The notes under the pieces were generated by a model. The model saw only the letters and a program-made list of their open reading frames with translations. It was not told where the DNA came from and did no database searches. The position numbers and the translations under genes were made by a program. DNA of 64,000 nucleotides from Allonocardiopsis opalescens (GTDB lineage: Bacteria; Actinomycetota; Actinomycetes; Streptosporangiales; Streptosporangiaceae), in contig NZ_PVZC01000005.1 of NCBI RefSeq assembly GCF_003002095.1, positions 372,001-436,000 of the forward strand. The letters run 5' to 3'. Below, piece after piece: positions 8,442 to 16,753 of this stretch (its first letter is position 1; the number at the start of each line of letters is the position of its first letter).

Positions 8442-10457
8442 TCAGACCGGTGGGGTCCACACGATGCCGTAGTGGAAGCCGAAGTCGATGAAGGCGGCGA
8501 GGGACAGGGCGATGGCGGTGTAGTGGATGCGGCCGGTCAGGGTCCACCAGCGGCGGATCCAGGCGGTGACGGTGAAGGCGAGGACGGGGAGCAGGAGGAC
8601 GGCGGCGGCGGTGAGGGGGGCGGTGAGGAGGGGGGAGTCGTTGAACATCAGGCCGGTCAGGGCGGCCATGTCGGTCATCAGGTAGGCGAGGAGGGCGACG
8701 AAGCCGACGCAGGTGGCGACGGTGGCGGCGGCGGTCCAGACGGCGGTGCGCGCGGCGGCGGTGCGGGCGGGGCGGCGGCGGAGGACGAGGCGGGTCAGGG
8801 CGGCGATCGGCCAGGCCAGGATGGTGAGCATGACGAGCAGGGCGGCGGCGGCAGCGCCGAAGTGCAGGTAGGGCTGCTCGTGCCAGTCGACGCGCTGGTA
8901 GTTCTGCGAGGGGACGGCGTCCAGGGCTAGGCCGATGACGCGGCCGTCTTCTTCGATGAAGGCCAGCTGGTCGCCCTCGTCGGAGCGGAACAGGTTCTGC
9001 TCGACCGGGGTCCAGTCGCGCTCGCCCAGGAGGGCGTTGGTGGTGTGCAGGCGGCCGTCGCCAGTGGCCGACACCGTGGTCTGGTCCGTGACGACCAGCA
9101 GCGAGGCGGGCTCGCCGCTGCTGGTGCGGGTGGTGGTGTAGGTGCCCACGTACGGCTCCAGGTCGATGGCGGACGCGTCCGGCGCGGGCTGCTCCTGCTC
9201 GGTGTCCGATCCCGGTCCCTGCTCGGCGTCCGCCCCCGATCGCCCCTGCTCGGTGCCGGGTCCCGGCTGCTCCGGCTCGGGCGTGCCGAACTCGGCGAGG
9301 AAGGCGTCGACGATGCGGGCGCGGCCGTCCGCGATGGGGCTCTCGGCGACGCCGTCGGCGTTGACCGATACGAAGAAGCCCAGCTCCTGCTCGGGGAGCA
9401 GGACGTACTCGCTGTGCGCGCCGTCGAGGTCGCCGCTGTGGCCGATGCCGTGCACGCCGTCGGCGTACCGGTCCCAGGTGCCGTAGCCGGCGCCGGCGAT
9501 CCGCGGGTGCGCACTGGCCTGGCGGGTGAGCATCGCCGCGGTGCTCTCCGGGGAGAGGAAGTCGCCGCCGGCCGCGGCGCCGTCGTTGAGCAGGGCGATC
9601 ATGAAGCGGGACATGTCGGGGGCCGTGGCGTAGACGGCGCCGGCGGGGCCCTGGTTGATGTACAGCGGGGCCGCCGGGTCGGGGGCGACCGTGTACAGCT
9701 TGGGGGTCTCCAGGATCTCGGCGGCCTCGTCGGGCTGGTGGAAGCCGCTGCGCTCCATGCCCAGCGGGGCGAAGACGTTCTCGGCGGTGTACTCCTCGAA
9801 CGGGACGCCCGAGACCTCCTGGACGATCAGGCCGACCAGGGTGGTGCCGTAGTTGGAGTACGCGACGAAGCGGCCGGGCGGGTGGACGCGCTCGGGCCGG
9901 TAGGCGGCGGCGTACTCGGCCAGCGGCAGCACCCCGCCGGGCGAGGCGGCCGCCATGCCCGCCACGCTGTCGGCGAAGCCGGCGGTGTGGGTGAGCAGGT
10001 GGTGCAGGGTGACCGGCTCGCCGGGGAAGCTGTCGGGGATCCGGACGTCCTCGGGCAGGTACGCGTTGACGTCGGTGTGCAGGTCGAGCCTGCCCTGCTC
10101 CACCAGTTGCAGGGCCGCGGCGGCGGTGAAGGACTTGCTGACCGACGCGATCGGGAAGGACGTCGTCTCCGCGTCGACCGGGGTGCCCGCCTCGACATCG
10201 GCCTCGCCGTACCCGCCGGCGAAGACCTGCTCGCCGTCGGCGACCACCGACACCACGGCGCCGGGCAGCCGGTGCTCGGCCATCAGCGCGGGGACCCGCT
10301 CGTCGAGGAAGCGCTGCACATCGGCGGCCGTGGGCTCGGTGCGGGCCCCGCCGCCCGCCTCGCCGGCGTGCGCGGCCGCGCCGGGGAGCAGGGCGGACCC
10401 GAGGACGAGCACCGTGGCCACGCCGAGCCCGAGTGCGGTCCGAATAGCTTGCGGCAC
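8442..10457 (-). CDS. Serine hydrolase (class C beta-lactamase/PBP4* fold) with C-terminal membrane domain
   Basis: A 671-residue exported protein. An N-terminal signal peptide ends near AAAHA (about 31). The beta-lactamase-like domain follows, with the SxxK pair S105-V-S-K108, the second motif YSN in FVAYSNYG near 199, and HSG in GIGHSGDLDGAHS as the KTG equivalent. A Glu/Gln/Pro-rich linker (residues about 393-428) leads to a beta-sandwich-like region (YVGTYTTTRTSSGE). Four hydrophobic helices end the protein. The start is GTG with AAGGAGA upstream. The catalytic domain should face outside, anchored by the C-terminal helices. It could be a peptidase or esterase acting on peptidoglycan or D-amino peptides; the exact substrate is not visible. 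Confidence 0.88.
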   Translation of the reverse strand: MPQAIRTALGLGVATVLVLGSALLPGAAAHAGEAGGGARTEPTAADVQRFLDERVPALMAEHRLPGAVVSVVADGEQVFAGGYGEADVEAGTPVDAETTSFPIASVSKSFTAAAALQLVEQGRLDLHTDVNAYLPEDVRIPDSFPGEPVTLHHLLTHTAGFADSVAGMAAASPGGVLPLAEYAAAYRPERVHPPGRFVAYSNYGTTLVGLIVQEVSGVPFEEYTAENVFAPLGMERSGFHQPDEAAEILETPKLYTVAPDPAAPLYINQGPAGAVYATAPDMSRFMIALLNDGAAAGGDFLSPESTAAMLTRQASAHPRIAGAGYGTWDRYADGVHGIGHSGDLDGAHSEYVLLPEQELGFFVSVNADGVAESPIADGRARIVDAFLAEFGTPEPEQPGPGTEQGRSGADAEQGPGSDTEQEQPAPDASAIDLEPYVGTYTTTRTSSGEPASLLVVTDQTTVSATGDGRLHTTNALLGERDWTPVEQNLFRSDEGDQLAFIEEDGRVIGLALDAVPSQNYQRVDWHEQPYLHFGAAAAALLVMLTILAWPIAALTRLVLRRRPARTAAARTAVWTAAATVATCVGFVALLAYLMTDMAALTGLMFNDSPLLTAPLTAAAVLLLPVLAFTVTAWIRRWWTLTGRIHYTAIALSLAAFIDFGFHYGIVWTPPV

Positions 10458-10841
10458 GGTGCCGTCTCCTTGCTCTCAGGGGGAGTTCGAGGGCGGGGAC
10501 CGACGTCCCCGTCACGAGAAAACGCTAGAGACACGCCGCGCTCCGATCAGTGACGCGAGCTGCCCGCTCCTCCCGGGAGCGTGCGCACCGCCGATGGTGG
10601 TGCTGCCTACACCCCGGCGGCCCACCCGCACGGCGCGGTGGCACGGCACCGCCCGGGCCCGGGGCCGCGCCATGGGACGGATGCCGCCGGGCACACGCGG
10701 CGATGGCGAGGACGGTCGAGAGGGACCTGCTCGTTTCAGCTGCGAAAGCGCCGGAATGGCGCCCGGAAAGGACGGCAGGGCGCCGACCAGGCGCGGAATG
10801 GAGATGTCGATCTTTCCCTCGCGGACGCTAGGGTCCGGTAG
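10458..10841. other. Divergent intergenic region
   Basis: No gene is supported between the divergent serine hydrolase and methyltransferase genes. Near the right end TAGGGT at 10829-10834 is a good actinobacterial -10 element only 7 bases before the GTG of the methyltransferase, which would make that mRNA leaderless. Confidence 0.4.
10829..10834 (+). promoter_or_regulatory. Candidate -10 element of a leaderless methyltransferase transcript
   Basis: TAGGGT matches the actinobacterial -10 consensus and is spaced so that transcription would begin at or next to the GTG at 10842. No Shine-Dalgarno sequence precedes that GTG, which supports a leaderless mRNA. Confidence 0.4.
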
Positions 10842-11639
10842 GTGACCGATACAGGACGCGAGCGGCTTCGCCGCACCTTCACCGAGGCGGCGGAACTGTA
10901 CGACCGCTCGCGGCCGGGCTATCCCGCGCGGATGTTCCGCGACCTGGCCCGGGCGGCCCAGGTCGGGCCGGGGCGGCGGGTGCTGGAGATCGGCTGCGGC
11001 ACGGGGCAGGCGACGCTGCCGCTTGCGGCGCGCGGCTGCCGGATCGTCGCCGTGGAGCTGGGCGCCGAGATGGCCGCGGTGGCGCGGCGGAGGCTGGCCG
11101 CCTTCCCGCGGGCGCGGGTCGAGGTGGCCGCCTTCGAGGACTGGCCGCTGCCCGACGAGCCCTTCGACACGGTGCTGTCGGCGACGGCCTTCCACTGGGT
11201 CGACCCGCGGGTGCGGGTGGCGAAGGCGGCCGAGGCGCTGCGGCCCGGCGGCGCGCTGGCCACCGTCGCCACCCACCACGTCGCCGGGGGCAGCAGCGCC
11301 TTCTTCGCCGAGGTGCAGGAGTGCTACGAGCGCTTCGACCCGTCGACGCCCCCGGACCTGCGGCTGTCGCCCGCCGCCGAGGTGCCCGAGGACCGCCTGG
11401 AGACGCCCGGCGCCGAGCGCTTCGGGCCGCCCGTCTTCCACCGGTACGAATGGGAGGCGGGCTACTCCACCCGCGCCTACCTGGACCTGCTGCTCACCTA
11501 CTCCGGCCACCGCGCCCTGCCCGAGGAGGCCCGCCGGGGCCTGTTCGACGCGATCGGCCGGCTCATCGACGGCCGCCACGGCGGCCGGATCACCAAGCGC
11601 TACCTGACGGAGCTGCGGATCGCGTACCGCAGGGCGTGA
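10842..11639 (+). CDS. Class I SAM-dependent methyltransferase
   Basis: A 265-residue cytoplasmic methyltransferase. Motif I is VLEIGCGTGQATLPLA at about 47-62, the acidic residue of motif II is in IVAVELGAEM, a post-motif II segment reads VEVAAFEDWPLP, motif III/IV is FDTVLSATAFHWVDP, and a RPGGALATV loop follows. The architecture (N-terminal RRTFTEAAELYDRSRPGYP) is typical of methyltransferase type 11/25 proteins found widely in Streptomyces. The start is GTG at 10842, probably leaderless. No cofactor or acceptor gene is adjacent, so the substrate is unknown. Confidence 0.9.
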   Translation: MTDTGRERLRRTFTEAAELYDRSRPGYPARMFRDLARAAQVGPGRRVLEIGCGTGQATLPLAARGCRIVAVELGAEMAAVARRRLAAFPRARVEVAAFEDWPLPDEPFDTVLSATAFHWVDPRVRVAKAAEALRPGGALATVATHHVAGGSSAFFAEVQECYERFDPSTPPDLRLSPAAEVPEDRLETPGAERFGPPVFHRYEWEAGYSTRAYLDLLLTYSGHRALPEEARRGLFDAIGRLIDGRHGGRITKRYLTELRIAYRRA

Positions 11640-11652
11640 GCGCGCGCCCGCC

Positions 11653-12555
11653 TCAGCCGTGGGAGGAGCGCCAGGTGCTGTGCTCGCGGCTGATCGCGGC
11701 CTCGGCGTCGGCCACGCCGGCCGACCAGTCGGCCTCGGCCGAGTCGCGCCGCAGCCGCTCCCTGACCAGGCCCAGCTCGTGGGTGGCCAGGGCGTAGGCG
11801 CTGGCGGTGGTGGAGTGCTGGCGGGTCGCCGACCAGGCGGCGAAGGCGGCCACCATGGCGGCGGCGATGCCGGCGAGGTCGACGTCGACGAAGCCGGCCG
11901 CCTTGGCCAGCGCGCAGGCCACGCCGGCCACCTCCAGCGCCAGCACGACCGCGCCGTAGCGGCGCGCCTGCCGGTGGTGGAACTCCGACCTGTCCGCGTA
12001 CCAGTCCTGCTGGTCGCCGATCCGGTCGGCCAGGTACGCGCGCCGGCGCACGTCCGGCGGGCTGGCGCGCAGCTCGCGCAGCCGGTCGCTGATCACGGCG
12101 GCGCGCGTCGGCGGCAGCTGGACGGAGGCGAGGTCGCGGCGGAGCGCCGAGAGGCGCTCCACGAAGGCGCTGTCGGCCTCGTCGGGCGGCAGCTGGAGCC
12201 CGAAGGGCGCGCCGCCGACCGCGTAGCGCCACGACAGGGTCTTCACCGACTCCGCCAGCGCCCGGCCGGTGTACCAGGAGCGGTCGGGCTGCCGCTGCAG
12301 CACGAGGGTGTCCACGGCCAGCGCCCCCACGAACAGCAGGGCGGTGGCGACCGCGGCGAGGTCGACCCGCTCCGGTCCCGCCGCGAGCGTCAGCGCGGCC
12401 GTGACCGCGGCGGCCACGGTGAGCAGCAGCCGGGCCCGCACCGCGCGCAGGTACACCCGCTGGCCCTGGAGCGACGCCTGGTCGGCGGACTGGTACAGGC
12501 CCGGGTAGTCCGGGTAAGTGAGGCCGGCGGGCCGCCGGCTTTCCGTTCCTGCCAT
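11653..12555 (-). CDS. Tandem SLATT/DUF4231-like membrane protein
   Basis: A 300-residue protein with two repeats of the same plan: a pair of hydrophobic helices followed by a charged cytoplasmic helical segment. The first pair lies near 42-90 (LLLTVAAAVTAALTL; VATALLFVGALAVDTLVL), followed by SWYTGRALAESVKTLSWRYA, a signature of SLATT/DUF4231 domains. The second pair is near 204-247 (GAVVLALEVAGVACALA; LAGIAAAMVAAFAAWSA). SLATT domains are predicted two-helix effector modules that accompany nucleotide-activated and STAND-type bacterial immune systems, probably acting on the membrane. It is divergent from the FtsK-like and DUF4062-STAND genes across a 552-bp spacer, so it may be the effector of that module. 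Assignment rests on pattern recognition. Confidence 0.75.
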   Translation of the reverse strand: MAGTESRRPAGLTYPDYPGLYQSADQASLQGQRVYLRAVRARLLLTVAAAVTAALTLAAGPERVDLAAVATALLFVGALAVDTLVLQRQPDRSWYTGRALAESVKTLSWRYAVGGAPFGLQLPPDEADSAFVERLSALRRDLASVQLPPTRAAVISDRLRELRASPPDVRRRAYLADRIGDQQDWYADRSEFHHRQARRYGAVVLALEVAGVACALAKAAGFVDVDLAGIAAAMVAAFAAWSATRQHSTTASAYALATHELGLVRERLRRDSAEADWSAGVADAEAAISREHSTWRSSHG

Positions 12556-13107
12556 TCGCTCATTCCGTCCGGGCCGGGGCCGAGGTCACCAGCTGGAGTG
12601 GCCGCGCATAACCGAATGAATCGCGCCGGTCCGGATCGACGGGCAGAACGGAAATCGCCGGTACGGCGCGCGGCTTGGGGAATACCCGACCGGTCGGGGA
12701 CGGCACCGCGGCTGACCGGGACCGGCCATCGGCGGGAAAGCGGTTTGCCCGAAGTGGGTGCGTACCGGAGTTCCCTAATGATCACTTCCGCCGGAGAATT
12801 CCGATCGGCCAGGTCGCGGCGTGTATCGCCCAGAACAATCGATCTTCGGCCGCCCGCCGCCGCGCGGGTCCGGCCGCGGCCGGACCCGGCTCTCGCCTCG
12901 CAATGCCGAAACCCATCATGATGCGGTTTGCGAAGTCGATCGCACACGTATTCTGTTCAGCACCGCTTCCGGTCCGCGCACCGCGTCCGCCCGCCGGCCG
13001 GAGCGAGCCGGTCACGCACAATGCGCCCCCAACCCGTATGCGAGCCGCTTCCACACCGACGAAATCCATTCGAGCGGTGCAGGTGCGGTGACGAAAAGGA
13101 GCCGGTC
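12556..13107. other. Divergent intergenic region, lower G+C
   Basis: This 552-bp spacer separates the SLATT-like gene from the FtsK-like gene. It is more A/T-rich than its surroundings and contains no supported gene. It presumably holds both promoters, but no clear operator palindrome was found. Confidence 0.4.
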
Positions 13108-13929
13108 ATGCAGATCGGGCGACTCGACGGCGATGCGGCCGAGTTCTTTCTGGCGCACTCTCCGCACGCGCCGCTGGCCGCCTGTGTCGGAATTTCGGAT
13201 TCGTCGGGCGAACCGGTGCGGATCGCGTTCGAGGAGTCCGAAGCGGCCCATGTCATGATCGTCGGTCGCTCGCGTGCGGCCGCGCTCGGGATCTGCACCG
13301 CGATGCTGCTCGACCTGGCCAGGCAGATCGTCACCACACCCGACCGCCGCGGCATGTACACCACTCCGCCGTTCAGCATCCTCGACCTGCTGGGCACCGA
13401 GGAGTCGCGCGTGTTCACCGACGCGGCGATGTCGCTTCCCCTGGCGATAAAGCTGGAGCGCGCCACCGACACGGCGATGACCGCCTTCACCGATTTCGAC
13501 TACGAGCTCACCCGGCGCCAGGGCGATCCGGACTCCCCCCGGCACGCCAAGTTCCTCTTCCTGTGCGGGCTCCAGGCCGCGCACGGAATCCGCTCCCGGG
13601 GCCTCTACCGCTCGCCGGGCGTCAATCCGCAGGCGCCGAAGTTCGCCCGGCTGCTGCGGCGGGGCGGCGCCTGGTCGCTGCACACGATCGTCTGGTGCAA
13701 CAGCTTCGTCAACCTCGACCTGACCATGGCCGACGGCATCGGCGCCTTCGGCCACGTGGTCATCCTGGACGGGGCGGGCCCGGTCCCCGGCCGGCTCGCC
13801 TTCGCGGACGGGCTGCCGGCCGACCGGGCCCGCTATGTCGACGCGCGGCGCGGCACCGCGGTCCCGATCGTCCCCTTCGCCGTCCCCACCGACGCCTGGT
13901 GCGAGGCCGCCATCAGATCCTTCGAATGA
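13108..13929 (+). CDS. Stand-alone degenerate FtsK/SpoIIIE-like domain
   Basis: A 273-residue protein that resembles the third, C-terminal ATPase-like domain of actinobacterial FtsK/SpoIIIE conflict proteins. Matching segments are AAHVMIVGRSRAAALGICTA (where a P-loop would be), RHAKFLFLCGLQAAHGIRS (Walker-B-like strand), APKFARLLRRGGAWSLHTIV and VWCNSFVNLDLTM. The P-loop lacks any GKS/T, so nucleotide hydrolysis is unlikely; the normal family versions of this third domain are also degenerate. The start ATG at 13108 has AAAAGGAG 6 bases upstream. The next gene begins 47 bp downstream on the same strand and encodes a STAND NTPase, so this protein may serve as its sensor or scaffold. That role is inferred. 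Confidence 0.65.
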   Translation: MQIGRLDGDAAEFFLAHSPHAPLAACVGISDSSGEPVRIAFEESEAAHVMIVGRSRAAALGICTAMLLDLARQIVTTPDRRGMYTTPPFSILDLLGTEESRVFTDAAMSLPLAIKLERATDTAMTAFTDFDYELTRRQGDPDSPRHAKFLFLCGLQAAHGIRSRGLYRSPGVNPQAPKFARLLRRGGAWSLHTIVWCNSFVNLDLTMADGIGAFGHVVILDGAGPVPGRLAFADGLPADRARYVDARRGTAVPIVPFAVPTDAWCEAAIRSFE

Positions 13930-13976
13930 TTCGAGCGGCGGGAGCCCCTTCCGCCGACAGAGGAGCCACGAGCGAT

Positions 13977-16739
13977 ATGAGACACGTGCGGGTGTTCATC
14001 TCCTCACCGTCAGATGTAAGTGAAGAGCGCGCCGCCCTGCGGAAGATAATCGACGATCTCCAGTACGACCCCTTTCTGCGCGACCACGTGAGCCTCCAGG
14101 ACGTCTCGTGGGACCGCCCGCGCGCCGAAGTGCCGCTGCTGGCCTCGCTCGCCCCGCAGGAGGCGGTCAACCGGGGCCTTCCCAAGCCGAGCCAGTGCGA
14201 CATCGTGGTGGTGATCTTATGGAGCAGGCTCGGCACACCGCTCGGGCCGGAATACCCCAGACCGGGCGGTGGATATTTCCGATCGGGTACGGAATGGGAG
14301 TTCCACGACGCGGTTCGGTCCGAAGCCGCCACTGGACGGCCCAGGGTATTGCTGTATCATAGGAACTCCGATATTCAGGTCTCGCTTAAAGATCCCGATC
14401 TCGCCGACAAACAAGAACAACTGAAGCTGGTCGGTGAATTCCTGCACGACGCCGGAAACGCAATCGGCTCGGGCCGCCCCGTCGCCATTAACTCGTACGA
14501 GGACGTAACGAAGTTCGCGTCGACGGCCGAGGCCCATCTGAGGTCCGTCATCAAGGGCCTCATGGACCAGGAGGGCAAGATGGACGCAGGCCCCGGCACG
14601 CCGCGCAGGTTCACCTCCTCCCCGTTCCCCGGCCTGCGCCCGTTCAGCGAGTCGGAGTCACTGGTCTTCTTCGGCCGCGAGCGCGAGACCAACGAGCTCG
14701 TCGAGCGGCTCAGCGATCCCAAGTACCGCTTCCTGGCCGTCATCGGCTCCTCCGGCGTCGGCAAGTCCTCGCTCGTCAACGCCGGGGTCATCCCGGCGCT
14801 GCGCGAGCGCGGCGCGATCCCGGGCGCCGAGAGCTGGCGGCTGCTGCGGATGACCCCCGGCGAGATCGACGGCGATCCCTTCCTCTCGCTCGCCGCCGCC
14901 CTGGCCGGCAGCCGCGCCGCCGGCGCCGCCGCCGACCCCCAGGACATCGCGCAGAAGCTCGAACGCGACCCCGGCGGCTTCGGCGAGTACATCGGCGGCG
15001 TCCTCCGCGACTCCCCGCGCTGGGCCAAGGCGCTGCTGGTCGTGGACCAGTTCGAGGAGCTGTTCGCCTCCACCACGGACGAGCGCAAGCGCGTCCAGTT
15101 CGTCGCGCTGCTGGTCGAGGCGGTCCGCTCCGAGCGCGTCGTCGTGATCGTCACCCTGCGCGCCGACTTCTACGCCCACTGCCTGGAGCACCCCGAGCTG
15201 GCCGCGCTGCTACGCGACGGCTCCTTCCCGCTCAGCACCGCCGGCCTCGGCGCCCTGTACCGGATGATCACCCGCCCGGCCGAGCTGGCCGGGCTGCACT
15301 TCCAGGACCAGCTCTACGAGCGCATCGTGGAGGACACCGGCGCCGAGCCCGGCGGCCTGGCGCTGATGGCCTTCACCCTGAACCTGCTCTACTCCCGCGC
15401 CGGCGCCGACGGCGAGCTGCTGGTCAGCGAGTACGAGCGCATCGGCGGCATCCGCGGCGCCATCGCCACCCGCGCCGAGGAGATCTTCGAGCACCTCGCC
15501 CCGGCCGACCGCGAGCAGCTGCCCACCCTGTTCCGCAAGCTGACCGACGTCGGGGAGTCCGGCGCCCCGGTCCGCCGCCGCGCCCGGCTCAGCGTCTTAT
15601 GCCAGGAGCCGGCCACCGAACGGCTCGTCAACCTGCTCGTCCAGGCCCGGCTGGTCGTCGTCAGCGACGACGGCCACCGCGAGGCGACGGCCGAGGTCGC
15701 CCACGAGGCCCTGTTCGGCTCCTGGCCGCGCCTCACCGAGTGGATCCAGCAGACCCAGGACGACATGACCCTGCTGCGGCAGCTGCGCCGGGCCGCCGAC
15801 GACTGGCAGCGCTCCAACCGGCTCGACTCCTTCCTGTGGCCGCATGAGCGCCTGGTCATGGTCGAGGCCATGCTGCGCAATCTCGACCCCGAACTCGACC
15901 CGGTCATCGAGGACTTCATCGTCCCCGAGGCCACCCGCATCCTCGCCGAGGTCGAGCAGCCCTGCGCCCACCAGCGCCGCGCGAGCGTCGGCGACCGGCT
16001 CGCGGAGATCGGCGACCCCCGGGCGGGCGTCGGCCTGGACGCCGAGGGCCGCCCCGACATCCTGTGGCGGCGGGTGCCCGGCGGCCGGGTGCGGCTGCGC
16101 GACGCCGGGGAGATCCAGGTGCCCGGCTTCGAGATCTCGGCCTACCCGGTCACCTACCGGCAGTACCGCGCTTTCCTCGACGACCCCGGCGGCTTCGCCG
16201 AGCCGTCCTGGTTCGACGGCCTGGCCGCCCGGCCGCAGCAGCCCGGCCGCCAGTTCCGGCTGGTGCCCAACCACCCGGCCGAGAACGTCTCCTGGTACGA
16301 CGCCGTCGCCTTCTGCCGCTGGCTGAGCGCGCGCACCGGCCGGCAGGTCCGGCTGCCGGCCGACTGGGAGTGGCAGCTGGCCGCGGCCGGGCCGGGCGAC
16401 GGCTCGCGCTACTGCTGGGGCGAGCGCTGGGACGACGACCGGGCCAACACCCTGGAGTGCGGCCTGGGCCGCACTGTCGCCGTCGGCCTGTACGCGGTGG
16501 GCGCCACCCCCCAGGGCGTGCACGACCTGCACGGCAATGTCTGGGAGTGGTGCCTGAACCGCCTGTCCGACACCGCGCTCGACGGCGTCGACCACGCCTC
16601 GCAGAACGCCCGGGTGGTCCGCGGCGGCTCGTGGCTGGTGGCCCGCTCCTTCGCCCGCGCCGACTTCCGCGGCTGGGACGACCCCGAGCTGCGCTACCCG
16701 GCCCTCGGCTTCCGGCTGGTGCGGGCCGGCACGCCTTAG
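13977..16739 (+). CDS. DUF4062 - STAND NTPase - FGE-fold multidomain conflict protein
   Basis: A 920-residue three-part protein. Residues 1 to about 195 are a DUF4062 domain (RVFISSPSDVSEERAAL; CDIVVVILWSRLGTPL; GTEWEFHDA), a Rossmann-like module. A STAND-type NTPase follows after the linker FPGLRPFSESESLVFFGRE: Walker A GSSGVGKSS at 257-265, Walker B LLVVDQFEEL at 353-362, then a helical segment. From about 690 to the end lies a formylglycine-generating-enzyme/sulfatase-modifying fold (YPVTYRQYRAF; PAENVSWYDAVAFCRWLS; GNVWEWCLNR; RGGSW; ALGFRLV). The FGE part lacks the C-terminal catalytic Cys pair, so it is probably a binding module. Known STAND proteins of this style sense invaders and trigger an effector. 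The region around 14200-14500 is A/T-richer than the rest, suggesting exchange. Confidence 0.85.
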   Translation: MRHVRVFISSPSDVSEERAALRKIIDDLQYDPFLRDHVSLQDVSWDRPRAEVPLLASLAPQEAVNRGLPKPSQCDIVVVILWSRLGTPLGPEYPRPGGGYFRSGTEWEFHDAVRSEAATGRPRVLLYHRNSDIQVSLKDPDLADKQEQLKLVGEFLHDAGNAIGSGRPVAINSYEDVTKFASTAEAHLRSVIKGLMDQEGKMDAGPGTPRRFTSSPFPGLRPFSESESLVFFGRERETNELVERLSDPKYRFLAVIGSSGVGKSSLVNAGVIPALRERGAIPGAESWRLLRMTPGEIDGDPFLSLAAALAGSRAAGAAADPQDIAQKLERDPGGFGEYIGGVLRDSPRWAKALLVVDQFEELFASTTDERKRVQFVALLVEAVRSERVVVIVTLRADFYAHCLEHPELAALLRDGSFPLSTAGLGALYRMITRPAELAGLHFQDQLYERIVEDTGAEPGGLALMAFTLNLLYSRAGADGELLVSEYERIGGIRGAIATRAEEIFEHLAPADREQLPTLFRKLTDVGESGAPVRRRARLSVLCQEPATERLVNLLVQARLVVVSDDGHREATAEVAHEALFGSWPRLTEWIQQTQDDMTLLRQLRRAADDWQRSNRLDSFLWPHERLVMVEAMLRNLDPELDPVIEDFIVPEATRILAEVEQPCAHQRRASVGDRLAEIGDPRAGVGLDAEGRPDILWRRVPGGRVRLRDAGEIQVPGFEISAYPVTYRQYRAFLDDPGGFAEPSWFDGLAARPQQPGRQFRLVPNHPAENVSWYDAVAFCRWLSARTGRQVRLPADWEWQLAAAGPGDGSRYCWGERWDDDRANTLECGLGRTVAVGLYAVGATPQGVHDLHGNVWEWCLNRLSDTALDGVDHASQNARVVRGGSWLVARSFARADFRGWDDPELRYPALGFRLVRAGTP

Positions 16740-16753
16740 CCGCCCGCCGGTCC

